Source: Acidobacteriota bacterium (GTDB lineage Bacteria; Acidobacteriota; Terriglobia; Terriglobales; Acidobacteriaceae). Taken from it: a DNA stretch of 16,125 nucleotides. The DNA lies in NCBI GenBank assembly GCA_021793595.1, contig JAJYSL010000086.1, positions 1 through 16,125 of the forward strand. The letters run 5' to 3'. Positions 1 to 7,035 of the stretch are shown here, piece by piece. The translations under genes were made by a program, and so were the position numbers. The notes under the pieces were generated by a model that was not told the origin of the DNA, made no database searches, and worked only from the letters and a program-made list of their open reading frames with translations. Position 1 is the stretch's first letter, and every line of letters starts with the position of its first letter.

Positions 1-870
1 GGACGATTCTCCCGCGCTTGCATCATTCATACCAAAAGCAATAATCACCAAATCTGGACTTTCCGCTGCAACATCCGAAGCCATGCTCACACCCCAGCTT
101 GACTCCATTCCACCGACTGAAAGATTGTCTAACGAGACTGGGGCCCCATATTCAACATGCAATGCCTCGGCAAGCAAACCTGTAAAGGGTGGCTGATACG
201 GCGGGCCGCCAAAAGTGCCCGAAGCGCAGTATCCCGCGGAAATGCTATCTCCCAGAACAACAATATGGAGTGGCTTTTTATTCTTTAATTGGGCAATGGT
301 GCGACGTAAATTTGTTGAAGCAGATGGAGGAACAAATCCCTTCCATTTTTCCTTGTGATCATAGGTGACGTTCATCTGCAGACTTTGAAAAACGGCGCCG
401 CCCTCAACGAAAAACAGGCCACTCTGTCCGTCGAGCGTTTCGCCGTAAGATTCAGGAGATCCTTTGGGAGGATGCAGTTCGGCAAATGTCTTAAATGGTA
501 TACGCGAGTTTGGCGTCAGAGTGAGGGTATTGCTGCCTGGGTTCCAAAGATAATCCCGGCCTTCATCAAATGTATGACGCCCATCCCCGCTGGTGACACT
601 GATGATCTGAGTGGGAACGAACATAAGCTTTGCGGTAGGGAATTTCACACCGGGCTCCCGTACAAAGAGTACGGGTTCTCGATCCATGGATGAACCGTTC
701 CAAAATCCACGGAGAACAGACTTTGCCTGTAATTGTTCGGTTTGGGTAGGATACCTTGAATCGAATTTATCCGGAGCCTTAATTTGTGCTTGTAAGGCGA
801 AGGTAGCCAGAATAAAAATCAGGCAAGCTAGGGAAATAGTGCAAGGTGCAATTGACGCCAAGCTCTTCAT
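1..870 (-). CDS. Secreted SGNH/GDSL-family hydrolase (C-terminus cut by window edge)
   Basis: Reading the minus strand from the ATG at 870 gives 290 codons without a stop up to base 1, so the C-terminal part, with the expected catalytic Asp-x-x-His block, lies outside. Residues 1-28 form a signal peptide (charged start, hydrophobic core, Ala-Leu-Gln-Ala before Gln29), so the protein is probably periplasmic or secreted. Residues about 45-180 look like a beta-rich accessory domain. The SGNH domain then begins: GDSISAG at 207-213 holds the nucleophile Ser209, SVGG (251-254) is the block II Gly region, and GMND (280-283) gives the block III oxyanion Asn. This order of accessory domain then SGNH domain resembles carbohydrate esterases, so an acyl ester on a polysaccharide is a plausible but unproven substrate. 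Base composition is more A+T-rich than the glycolytic genes upstream. It lies 67 nt downstream of tpiA on the same strand and has its own candidate promoter. Family assignment is firm; substrate unknown. Confidence 0.85.
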   Translation of the reverse strand, partial: MKSLASIAPCTISLACLIFILATFALQAQIKAPDKFDSRYPTQTEQLQAKSVLRGFWNGSSMDREPVLFVREPGVKFPTAKLMFVPTQIISVTSGDGRHTFDEGRDYLWNPGSNTLTLTPNSRIPFKTFAELHPPKGSPESYGETLDGQSGLFFVEGGAVFQSLQMNVTYDHKEKWKGFVPPSASTNLRRTIAQLKNKKPLHIVVLGDSISAGYCASGTFGGPPYQPPFTGLLAEALHVEYGAPVSLDNLSVGGMESSWGVSMASDVAAESPDLVIIAFGMNDASAGESS

Positions 871-895
871 ACAACTCGCGCATTCAATTACACCT

Positions 896-905
896 TTTCG
901 AAAAA
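896..905. repeat. 10-bp perfect palindrome at the predicted transcription start of the SGNH gene
   Basis: TTTTCGAAAA is a perfect palindrome in the 67-nt gap between tpiA and the SGNH gene. It falls at about +1 to +10 of the candidate promoter, where a repressor could bind. The surrounding DNA is A+T-rich, so chance is possible. I do not recognise it as the operator of a known regulator. Confidence 0.3.
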
Positions 906-912
906 TTCCGTA

Positions 913-941
913 TCTATACCGCAATATCACTATTTCCTCAA
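913..941 (-). promoter_or_regulatory. Candidate promoter of the SGNH hydrolase gene
   Basis: On the minus strand TTGAGG (941-936) and TATAGA (918-913) are 17 nt apart; each matches the sigma-70 consensus at four of six positions. The -35 element overlaps the last codons and stop of tpiA. The predicted start is near 906, about 36 nt before the ATG at 870. This would allow expression independent of the glycolytic cluster. Seen by eye only. Confidence 0.4.
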
Positions 942-1699
942 AAAAGAGGTATACAAAATAATTTTGCAAACGATTGCGGGTCGAGGCTGGCCCCGCCGAC
1001 GAGTGCGCCGTCAATCTCTTGCTGGCTCATTAAGGAGGTCGCGTTCTCCGGTTTGACGCTGCCGCCATAAAGGATGCGCATCCCGTCGGCAATCTCGCGG
1101 CCGAGCGACCGCGCGACTTGCCCGCGAATGACGGCATGTGCTTCCGCGGCAATCTCCGGGGTCGCAGTCTTGCCGGTACCAATGGCCCACACGGGTTCAT
1201 AAGCAATCACGATGGGTTTCGCCAGATCGGGCGTCACACCCGCTAGACCATTCTCCGTTTGCCGCAACAGAACTTCTTCCGTCCTGCCGCCTTCGCGCTC
1301 CGCCAGCAATTCGCCGACACAAACGATGGGCGTTAATTTGTGCTTGAGCGCAGCATGCAGCTTTTTGTTCACCGTATCGTCGGTTTCGCCGAAGAACTGT
1401 CGCCGTTCGGAGTGCCCCAGCACGACATGGGTGCAGCCTGCGGCAATCAACATCGGTGCAGAGATTTCTCCGGTAAACGCACCTTCCTCTCGCCAATCCA
1501 TATTTTGCCCGCCCACCTGGATCTGGCTGCCCTGGGCAGCTGCCACGACGACAGCGATATCGACGAAAGGAGGGCAAAGAACGATCTCAGCCCGGGTCTG
1601 GCCCTGAATCAACGGCAGAAATGCGTTAACAAATTCCTTTGCCTGGGCAGGAGTTTTATACATCTTCCAATTAGCGGCAATCAGTGGCTTGCGAGTCAT
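938..1699 (-). CDS. tpiA: Triosephosphate isomerase
   Basis: Interconverts dihydroxyacetone phosphate and glyceraldehyde 3-phosphate in the cytoplasm (glycolysis/gluconeogenesis). The product is 253 residues, the usual length for this TIM barrel. Catalytic residues are visible: Lys12 in AANWKM, His96 in GHSERR and Glu168 in [11 protein letters not shown]. The phosphate-gripping segments YGGSVKPEN and GALVGGASL are also present. The ATG at 1699 is chosen because the protein begins [13 protein letters not shown], as the family does; a longer reading frame upstream is only pgk read in another frame. The start overlaps the pgk stop by 4 nt (ATGA), so translation is probably coupled. It is the last gene of the gapA-ridA-pgk-tpiA cluster. 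No secG gene follows, unlike in many bacteria. Confidence 0.97.
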   Translation of the reverse strand: MTRKPLIAANWKMYKTPAQAKEFVNAFLPLIQGQTRAEIVLCPPFVDIAVVVAAAQGSQIQVGGQNMDWREEGAFTGEISAPMLIAAGCTHVVLGHSERRQFFGETDDTVNKKLHAALKHKLTPIVCVGELLAEREGGRTEEVLLRQTENGLAGVTPDLAKPIVIAYEPVWAIGTGKTATPEIAAEAHAVIRGQVARSLGREIADGMRILYGGSVKPENATSLMSQQEIDGALVGGASLDPQSFAKLFCIPLF

Positions 1700-2916
1700 G
1701 CAGTTTTCTCCGTGAGGGCTTCGACGCCCGGCAATTTTTTCCCTTCCAGAAATTCCAACGAGGCTCCGCCTCCGGTCGAGATGTGGGTGATCTTGTCCGC
1801 GACTCCCGCCTTCTGGACCGCGGCAACCGAATCTCCCCCACCAATGATCGAAGTTGCCGAAGGATTGTCCGCGACCGCTTGGGCCACCTGCATGGTGCCA
1901 TGCGCAAACGCTGGCATCTCGAATACTCCCATGGGGCCATTCCAAACGATGGTGCGAGCGCGGGAAATTTCATCCACAAACAGATTGATGGTTTGCGGAC
2001 CGATGTCGAGCGCCATCCAGTCGGCAGGGAAGTTCCCGTCGCTGGAGAACACTTGCGTGTGCGCATCGGCGGCAAATTTGTCGGCGAGAACGTGATCAAC
2101 CGGCAACAGGAAGCGCACTCCCCGCTCAGCCGCGGTTTGCATCGCTTGACGAGCCACGTCAATCTTGTCAGCTTCCAGCAGAGACTTGCCGACATCCTGC
2201 CCCTTGGCTTTCAGGAATGTGTAAGCCATGCCGCCGCCAACCAACAGTGCGTCGACTTTATCCAGCAGATTTTGGATGACCTCAATTTTGTCGGATACCT
2301 TGGCGCCGCCGAGAATGGCGATAAAGGGCTTCTCCGGCCCGCTGAGCGCCTTGCCCAGATAGTTCAGCTCTTTTTCCATCAGCAGTCCGGCGGCCGATTG
2401 GGCAACAAAATGGGTAATACCTTCCGTAGAGGCATGGGCGCGATGGGCGCTGCCGAAAGCGTCGTTGACATAAACGTCACACAGTTTTGCCAGTCGCTTG
2501 GCAAAGGCCGCGTCGTTCTTCTCTTCTTCTGCATGAAAGCGCAGATTTTCCAGCAGCAACACCTGGCCGGACTCCAGCATGCGGACCATTTCTTCCGGAG
2601 TCTCGCCAACGCAGTCGGGCGAAAAGCCGACATTTACCGACTGGCCAAGGGTATGACCCAGAAGCTGCCGCAGCCGATCGACGACCGGGCGCAGGCTCAT
2701 CTTCGGATTGGGCTTTCCCTTCGGGCGTCCCAGGTGCGAGGCAAGAATGACCTTGGCGCGATGACGCAGCGCATATTCCAGCGTGGGCAGCGTTTCGCGA
2801 ATGCGCGTGTCATCCGTGATCTGACTTCCGTCTTCTGACAGCGGAACGTTGAAATCCACGCGGATCAGGACGTGCTTGTGTTCCAGAGAGAGATCGCGAA
2901 TCGATAGTTTAGACAT
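1696..2916 (-). CDS. pgk: Phosphoglycerate kinase
   Basis: Transfers the acyl phosphate of 1,3-bisphosphoglycerate to ADP, giving 3-phosphoglycerate and ATP; cytoplasmic. The product is 406 residues from the chosen ATG, near the family norm of about 390-400. The substrate-binding N-domain shows RVDFNVPL and ASHLGRPKG; the nucleotide-binding C-domain shows [18 protein letters not shown] and GGGDSVAAV. The ATG at 2916 gives MSKLSIRDL, the common family N-terminus. A GTG at 2928, directly after the ridA stop, is in frame and would add four residues, so the start is uncertain by 12 nt. The gene follows ridA by 12 nt and overlaps tpiA by 4 nt, so it is surely cotranscribed with both. Confidence 0.97.
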   Translation of the reverse strand: MSKLSIRDLSLEHKHVLIRVDFNVPLSEDGSQITDDTRIRETLPTLEYALRHRAKVILASHLGRPKGKPNPKMSLRPVVDRLRQLLGHTLGQSVNVGFSPDCVGETPEEMVRMLESGQVLLLENLRFHAEEEKNDAAFAKRLAKLCDVYVNDAFGSAHRAHASTEGITHFVAQSAAGLLMEKELNYLGKALSGPEKPFIAILGGAKVSDKIEVIQNLLDKVDALLVGGGMAYTFLKAKGQDVGKSLLEADKIDVARQAMQTAAERGVRFLLPVDHVLADKFAADAHTQVFSSDGNFPADWMALDIGPQTINLFVDEISRARTIVWNGPMGVFEMPAFAHGTMQVAQAVADNPSATSIIGGGDSVAAVQKAGVADKITHISTGGGASLEFLEGKKLPGVEALTEKTA

Positions 2917-2928
2917 CTGTAGGCTCAC

Positions 2929-3309
2929 TTAGTGTTCCAGGTTGGAAAGAATCGCTTCTGCTTCAATTTCAATGCGCCACGCCGGGTTCAACAGCGCGGC
3001 GACAACCACCATGGTAGCTGCCGGACGGATAGAGCCGAAGTACTCGCCGTGGACGCGGCCTATCGCCTCCCAGTCCTCCGCATGGGTCAGGTACATGCGC
3101 GTCCGCACCACGTCTTCCAGCTTGGCTCCAGCCTGTTCCAGTGTCTTTTGCAGGATGGTCAGTATGTGGCGGGTCTGGCCGGCGGCATCGCTTTGCTCGG
3201 CGCCCACCGGCGCCGTCCCCGATACGTGGATTGTGTTGCCGATACGCACGGCGCGCGAAAATCCGAGGATCGGTTCATACGGAGACGTGCCAGCAATGTT
3301 CTGTCGCAT
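2929..3309 (-). CDS. ridA: RidA/YjgF/UK114-family reactive intermediate deaminase
   Basis: RidA-family enzymes hydrolyse reactive enamines/imines such as 2-aminoacrylate, protecting PLP enzymes; other members have different roles. The 126-residue product has the normal family length. It shows the family landmarks: FSRAVRIGNTIHVSGTAPVG, VVRTRMYLTH with the substrate-binding Arg, and RPAATMVVVAALLNPAWRIEIEAEA near the end. The ATG at 3309 is chosen because GGAG precedes it by 7 nt and the residues match family starts; an in-frame ATG at 3390 would add 27 residues unlike the family and read through a hairpin. The gene lies between gapA (99 nt upstream) and pgk (12 nt downstream), which is unusual and suggests expression with central carbon flux. 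The subgroup cannot be settled: the region usually carrying IPYSQA-type residues in RidA proper reads differently here (TSPYEPILGFSRAV). Confidence 0.9.
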   Translation of the reverse strand: MRQNIAGTSPYEPILGFSRAVRIGNTIHVSGTAPVGAEQSDAAGQTRHILTILQKTLEQAGAKLEDVVRTRMYLTHAEDWEAIGRVHGEYFGSIRPAATMVVVAALLNPAWRIEIEAEAILSNLEH

Positions 3310-3342
3310 GATGTTACTCCGGGAGATGGAATTTCGCGAATC

Positions 3343-3381
3343 TTCCGAAGGAGTGCGGCGGGGGGCCTCAGTCCTTCGGAA
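3343..3381 (-). promoter_or_regulatory. Hairpin in the gapA-ridA gap (10-bp perfect inverted repeat)
   Basis: TTCCGAAGGA (3343-3352) and TCCTTCGGAA (3372-3381) are perfect reverse complements separated by 19 nt, so the mRNA can form a 10-bp stem between the gapA stop (3409) and the ridA start (3309). No U-run follows in the direction of transcription, so it is not a classic intrinsic terminator. A role as mRNA 3'-end stabiliser, processing site or partial attenuator that lets gapA be expressed more than the later genes is inferred. Confidence 0.55.
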
Positions 3382-3408
3382 TGCGCTCAACAGGGCGGAT
3401 TCCGCGCC

Positions 3409-4413
3409 TTAGAGACCTTTCTTGACCAGGAAGAGGATCAGGTCCTTAACGCGGGAGGAGTAGCCCCATTCGTTGTCATACCAGCTGAGCACCTTGACCA
3501 TGTTTCCCACTACCTTGGTCAGCGGAGAGTCGACGATGGAGGAGAGTGGATTGCCCCGGAAATCGATCGAAACCAGAGGAGCAGTTTCAAATCCAAGAAT
3601 TCCCTTCATGGGTCCGTCCGCGGCGGCCTTCAACGCTGCATTCACAGATTCCACCGTGACCGGCTTTTCCGTCTCCACCGTCAGATCGACTACAGAAACC
3701 ACGGGAGTCGGAACACGCAGCGAAAAACCGTCCAACTTACCCTTCAGCTCCGGAATTACCAAATGCAGCGCTTTGGCTGCGCCGGTGGAGGTGGGAATGA
3801 TGGAGAGGCTGGCGGCGCGGGCACGGCGCAGATCCTTATGTGGAAAATCAAGTGTGACTTGATCGTTGGTGAAGCTATGGATCGTATTCATCAGACCGGA
3901 TTTGATGCCGAAGCTATCCAGCAGCACTTTCGCCACGGGAGCCAGGCAGTTGGTGGTGCAGGAGGCGTTGGATATGACGTTATGCTTGGCCGGATCGTAC
4001 TTGTTTTCATTCACGCCCAACACAACGGTCAAATCTTCGTTGCTGGCGGGGGCTGAGATGATGACCTTCTTGACCGTCGATCCCAGGTGTGCTTTCGCCT
4101 TGGTGGCGTCGGTAAAGTGTCCGGTCGATTCGACGACGATCTGGGCGCCAACCGTGTCCCAGGGAAGCTTGGCTGGATCCCTTTCGGCAAAAACCTTGAT
4201 TTTCTTTCCGTCTACACTGATGAAGTCATCGCCATGTTGCACGTCATTCTGCAGATTGCCAAGAACAGAATCGTGCTTGAGCAAATGGGCCAGCGTCTTC
4301 GGATCCGTCAGGTCGTTTACTGCCACAAATTCAATTTCCGGATTGCCGAGAGATGCCCGTAGAACGTTCCGCCCGATGCGGCCGAAACCGTTGATGCCAA
4401 CCTTTACAGCCAT
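3409..4413 (-). CDS. gapA: Type I glyceraldehyde-3-phosphate dehydrogenase
   Basis: Oxidises and phosphorylates glyceraldehyde 3-phosphate to 1,3-bisphosphoglycerate, reducing NAD+; cytoplasmic tetramer. The product is 334 residues, the family norm. The Rossmann fingerprint is [12 protein letters not shown] (5-16), the catalytic Cys152 lies in SNASCTTNC, and His179 is the base in MNTIHSF. Asp34 in VAVND and the Pro in [10 protein letters not shown] favour NAD+ over NADP+. The ATG at 4413 is chosen because AGGAGG lies 10 nt upstream and the protein then starts at the Rossmann strand; the frame stays open to 4599, but the extra residues look non-coding. It is the first gene of the glycolytic cluster and diverges from the P-loop kinase gene. 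Confidence 0.97.
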   Translation of the reverse strand: MAVKVGINGFGRIGRNVLRASLGNPEIEFVAVNDLTDPKTLAHLLKHDSVLGNLQNDVQHGDDFISVDGKKIKVFAERDPAKLPWDTVGAQIVVESTGHFTDATKAKAHLGSTVKKVIISAPASNEDLTVVLGVNENKYDPAKHNVISNASCTTNCLAPVAKVLLDSFGIKSGLMNTIHSFTNDQVTLDFPHKDLRRARAASLSIIPTSTGAAKALHLVIPELKGKLDGFSLRVPTPVVSVVDLTVETEKPVTVESVNAALKAAADGPMKGILGFETAPLVSIDFRGNPLSSIVDSPLTKVVGNMVKVLSWYDNEWGYSSRVKDLILFLVKKGL

Positions 4414-4423
4414 TGTAAATTTC

Positions 4424-4450
4424 CCTCCTGTTGAGTAATCGAGATATAGC
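4424..4450 (-). promoter_or_regulatory. Strong ribosome-binding site and weak candidate -10 element of gapA
   Basis: AGGAGG (4429-4424, minus strand) lies 10 nt before the gapA ATG and is the clearest Shine-Dalgarno in the window, as expected for an abundant enzyme. Upstream, TGCTATATC (4451-4443 region) could be an extended -10 element, and TACAAT lies at 4459-4454. Neither has a recognisable -35 hexamer at 16-18 nt, so the promoter position is uncertain; the RBS is secure. Confidence 0.5.
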
Positions 4451-4520
4451 ACCATTGTACGATGGCGGACGAGACGGCTCCGGTGACGGGGAACACATCC
4501 GTGGGAAAGTTTCGATAGAT

Positions 4521-4586
4521 CGGGGCCTGAAATCCGCCCCCGGGTTCCTAGGCAGCTTCGAAATCGGCCCACGTAACCAGGCCCCG
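4521..4586. repeat. 9-bp inverted repeat in the gapA / P-loop kinase divergent region
   Basis: CGGGGCCTG (4521-4529) and CAGGCCCCG (4578-4586) are perfect reverse complements 48 nt apart. The sequence between also holds short palindromes (CCCGGG, CCTAGG, TTCGAA). It may be an operator, a leader hairpin or simply G+C-rich DNA. It lies just upstream of the proposed start of the plus-strand gene at 4625. Confidence 0.35.
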
Positions 4587-4609
4587 GTTTGCAGCCCATG
4601 CGGGCAATG

Positions 4610-4618
4610 TGTTACAAG
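4610..4618 (+). promoter_or_regulatory. Candidate extended -10 element placed for a leaderless mRNA
   Basis: TGTTACAAG reads as TG-N-TACAAG, an extended -10 matching TATAAT at four of six positions. It ends 6 nt before the ATG at 4625, so transcription would begin at about the start codon. No Shine-Dalgarno is visible before this ATG. A poor -35 (TTGCAG, 4589-4594) lies 18 nt upstream of the hexamer. Weak alone; it gains weight because ribA and the YdjC gene have the same spacing. Confidence 0.3.
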
Positions 4619-4624
4619 CGCATC

Positions 4625-5533
4625 ATGCGCGATTGGGTGCGCGAAAAACTAATGAGACGTCGTAAGAAGCCGGTGACGAACAATTCCGAGTCAACCGGAA
4701 AGATTGGTCACGAGATTCCGCAAGACCAGCCAACACCATTGCAGCCCTCTTATCCTCAAGCGATCGAGCGCGAGGATGCGACACCACATGAGGTTCCCTC
4801 GGCAAGCGCCGCCTCCATTTCCCACGAGGATGCAGGAGCATCCGTGCAGCCTGACGATCGCAATGAAAGATCTTCGGGCCGGCAGTGGAGAAACCGCCAG
4901 GGAAACCGCTCGGAAGGTCGGGGGGATGTCAGCCCGGAAAGACTGGAAAAGCCTCCGTCCTCCGTAGCAGAACCCCAGCTGGTGGTGGAAACACAGCCGG
5001 AGTCTCTGGGACAGCCGCCGGCGGAACTGCAGGCGTCCAAATCGCCGAAAGGCTACGTGGTGCTTGCCATTGGATTGCCTGGTTCCGGCAAAACCACCTG
5101 GTTCAAGCGTCGGGGCGTCACTCCGCTGTCGAGTGATATGCTGCGCAGCATTCTGTTCGACGATATTACGGAACAGCGCTATCAGGGATTGGTGTTTTCC
5201 ACGCTGCGTTCCTTGTTGCGTGCTCGCCTGATTGCGAAAATGCCGTGGAACTATGTGGACGCAACTAACCTTTCGCCCCATGAAAGACGGCAATGGATCA
5301 AGATGGCGCGCAGCTTCGGGTACGAAGTCCATGCTGTCTTTTTCGACGTGCCTTTTGATGTCTGTATGGAGCGGAATTTGCGGCGCGATTACATGGTGAA
5401 TGAAGCGGCCATGCGCAGCATGGCGGAACGTCTTCGTCCGCCGTCGTTCAAAGAAGGGTTCCATAAAATCACCGTCGTTCGCGTGAAAAACAGTGCGGGA
5501 ACGCCTGTGGAAGCCTTTCAGCCGCCAAGCTGA
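4625..5533 (+). CDS. P-loop kinase-like protein (AAA_33 / polynucleotide kinase-like) with disordered N-terminus
   Basis: About 302 residues from the chosen ATG. Residues 1 to about 140 are low-complexity, polar and Pro/Ser/Glu-rich, with an Arg/Gly-rich patch (SSGRQWRNRQGNRSEGRG), and look disordered. A compact kinase-like domain follows: Walker A GLPGSGKT near residue 151, then SSDMLR, VDATNLS, FFDVPFDVCMERNLRRD with lid-type arginines, and a C-terminal PPSFKEGF segment. This pattern matches the T4 Pnkp-like and hnRNP-U-like P-loop NTPases of AAA_33, which phosphorylate nucleic-acid 5' ends or are non-catalytic relatives. No phosphatase or ligase domain is present. Start choice is uncertain: in-frame ATGs exist at 4598, 4607, 4625 and 4652, none with a good Shine-Dalgarno; 4625 has a -10-like element 6 nt upstream. 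A link to nucleic-acid repair or RNA is inference. The DinB-family gene follows after 93 nt. Confidence 0.8.
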   Translation: MRDWVREKLMRRRKKPVTNNSESTGKIGHEIPQDQPTPLQPSYPQAIEREDATPHEVPSASAASISHEDAGASVQPDDRNERSSGRQWRNRQGNRSEGRGDVSPERLEKPPSSVAEPQLVVETQPESLGQPPAELQASKSPKGYVVLAIGLPGSGKTTWFKRRGVTPLSSDMLRSILFDDITEQRYQGLVFSTLRSLLRARLIAKMPWNYVDATNLSPHERRQWIKMARSFGYEVHAVFFDVPFDVCMERNLRRDYMVNEAAMRSMAERLRPPSFKEGFHKITVVRVKNSAGTPVEAFQPPS

Positions 5534-5626
5534 AGTGAATGGAGCCCGGGACGCAGGCGAGCGCGCTCCCGCTGTGTTGTCGCAATCGATCTCGTCCAAG
5601 GCATACACACCATCGCTGGGTATTCT

Positions 5627-6199
5627 ATGAACCTGGAACGTCCTGCCGGTACAGAACTCCAGCCCTCTCGCCGGGAAAATCCCGGATCGCGCACGGAGCC
5701 GTGGTTGCGTGGCACGCTCACGGAATTGCCTGCTGAGCAGCGGGCCGTGCTGCACGCGCTCCAGTTGGCGCAGGAGGATATGGAACGATGGTGCGGACCT
5801 CTCCGCGAAGAGGAACTGCATGCACGTCCTCACGGATTGGCTCCCGTCTCCTTCCACCTACGCCATATTGCAGGAAGCCTGGATCGGTTGTTGACGTATG
5901 CAGAAGGAGATTCTCTCAGCGAGGGGCAGATGCGCGTGCTTGCTGCGGAGCAGGACGCGAATGGCAGCAAACAGGAACTTCTGGCGGAGTTGGAACGGGG
6001 ACTGAGGTCGGCGGAACTACGAATTCTCGCCATTGTCCCGGCGCGTTGGCACGAGTCTCGCACAGTAGGGCGTAAGCAGTTGCCAACTACCGTGGCTGGC
6101 CTGCTGATCCATTGCGCGGACCATACCCAGCGCCATGTAGGTCAGGCGGTTCTCACCGCCAAGCTACTAGTTGCGCTGCGAGAAACCGGTTCTACCTAG
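5627..6199 (+). CDS. DinB/YfiT-family putative metalloenzyme
   Basis: A 190-residue protein with the four-helix-bundle signature of the DinB_2 superfamily. Its likely metal ligands are His80 in FHLRHIAGS and His166 and His170 in HCADHTQRHVGQ, at the usual places in helices 2 and 4. Characterised relatives are metal-dependent thiol S-transferases for mycothiol, bacillithiol or glutathione, but many members have no known activity. Residues 1-33 are a charged extension before the bundle. The start at 5627 is the first ATG after the upstream gene; the Shine-Dalgarno is weak. Because bshA lies about 2.2 kb away, a bacillithiol S-transferase role is conceivable but unsupported beyond proximity. It converges with ribA. 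Confidence 0.8.
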   Translation: MNLERPAGTELQPSRRENPGSRTEPWLRGTLTELPAEQRAVLHALQLAQEDMERWCGPLREEELHARPHGLAPVSFHLRHIAGSLDRLLTYAEGDSLSEGQMRVLAAEQDANGSKQELLAELERGLRSAELRILAIVPARWHESRTVGRKQLPTTVAGLLIHCADHTQRHVGQAVLTAKLLVALRETGST

Positions 6200-6284
6200 G
6201 GGAGTGGAACCACAAGTAAGTATCACGCGTGCAGGCATCGCAGGTGGCGTTTGTCGAAAAAGCCTGCCCAGATAATCGATTGCA

Positions 6285-6971
6285 TTACCGCGAGCCGGCT
6301 TCCGCGTTCACGGGACCAACCTTCACCTCGTCGGTCAGGTGCCCCATCTTCTCGCGCTTTACCTGAAGATATTTTTCAAAGCTTTCCTGGGATTCCACGG
6401 CGGCGGAAACTCGCTCCATAACACGTATCCCCGCGGTTTCCAGGGCTGCAACTTTTTCCGGGTTATTCGTCATCAGGCGAACTTCCGAAATGCCCATCAG
6501 CTTGAGCACCTCCGCGGGAAGTTCGAATGCGCGGCAATCCGCTTTGAAGCCCAATTCCTCATTGGCTTCCACCGTGTCCAAGCCTTTGTCCTGGAGCGCG
6601 TAGGCCTGCAGCTTTGGCATCAGCCCGATACCGCGGCCTTCCTGTTGCTCGTATAGCAAAATGCCTGCGCCGGCATCGGCAATGGTTTGCAGCGCTAGCT
6701 CCAGCTGAAGACGGCAGTCGCAGCGTAGCGAACCGAACACGTCTCCGGTCAAACATTGCGAATGAATGCGGACGATCGGTGGAGCACTGGAAACATCTCC
6801 CATCACCAGGGCAACCATCTCCTCCTGCTGTTCGTTCTGGTAGGAATTCGTCTCGCAGCCAGGTTCCGGAGCCTCTCCCGCGCGTGTCCCGACAAAGCCA
6901 AAAATACGGAAATGGCCCCATCGCGTAGGAAAATCGGCTTCGGCGGCTTTACGTACGCTGGCAAACGGCAT
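6285..6971 (-). CDS. ribA: GTP cyclohydrolase II
   Basis: Catalyses the first step of riboflavin synthesis, converting GTP to 2,5-diamino-6-ribosylamino-4(3H)-pyrimidinone 5'-phosphate with release of formate and pyrophosphate. The 228-residue product is a stand-alone RibA, not fused to RibB. The zinc ligands are Cys73, Cys84 and Cys86 in CLTGDVFGSLRCDC. The catalytic and GTP-binding stretch YEQQEGRGIGL (108-118) and the motifs LQAYALQDKGLDTVEAN and LMTNNPEKV match E. coli RibA closely. A short insertion rich in polar residues (about 30-50) lies near the N-terminus. The ATG at 6971 is the only in-frame start that fits the family N-terminus; it has no Shine-Dalgarno but a perfect TATAAT 6 nt upstream. 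No FMN riboswitch is visible. It diverges from the sensor kinase gene. Confidence 0.95.
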   Translation of the reverse strand: MPFASVRKAAEADFPTRWGHFRIFGFVGTRAGEAPEPGCETNSYQNEQQEEMVALVMGDVSSAPPIVRIHSQCLTGDVFGSLRCDCRLQLELALQTIADAGAGILLYEQQEGRGIGLMPKLQAYALQDKGLDTVEANEELGFKADCRAFELPAEVLKLMGISEVRLMTNNPEKVAALETAGIRVMERVSAAVESQESFEKYLQVKREKMGHLTDEVKVGPVNAEAGSR

Positions 6972-6977
6972 ACTTCG

Positions 6978-6983
6978 ATTATA
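6978..6983 (-). promoter_or_regulatory. Consensus -10 (TATAAT) placed for leaderless transcription of ribA
   Basis: A perfect TATAAT on the minus strand ends 6 nt before the ribA ATG, putting the expected transcription start at the A of the start codon. AGGAG occurs farther upstream, beyond the hexamer, too far to act as a ribosome-binding site. No convincing -35 hexamer is seen at 16-18 nt. The same A+T block lies about 55 nt before the divergent kinase start. Confidence 0.5.
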
Positions 6984-7035
6984 GGGCCCTCATTCTCTCC
7001 TACGCTTCGTTGCACAGCCGGAGTAAAGTGAAGTC

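Noticed and set aside
936..949. CCTC-AAAAAA-GAGG mini-hairpin at the tpiA stop
   Set aside because: A 4-bp stem with no following U-tract in the tpiA direction; not a usable terminator.
1684..2838. Long plus-strand frame (384 codons) across pgk
   Set aside because: It is opposite a certain pgk gene with full family motifs; the translation shows no domain and is an antisense shadow.
2932..4056. Long plus-strand frame (374 codons) across ridA and gapA
   Set aside because: It spans two certain genes on the opposite strand and their gap, with no recognisable motif.
4691..5857. Long minus-strand frame (388 codons) opposite the P-loop kinase and DinB genes
   Set aside because: The plus strand has clear Walker and His-triad motifs here; the minus translation is Arg/His-rich without domain character.
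6231..6267. GCAGGC...GCCTGC inverted repeat between the convergent DinB gene and ribA
   Set aside because: Only 6 bp with a 25-nt loop and no T-run on either side; too weak to call a terminator.
6972..7035. Possible FMN riboswitch or leader before ribA
   Set aside because: Only 64 bp separate ribA from the divergent kinase gene, and no RFN-type conserved blocks are visible.
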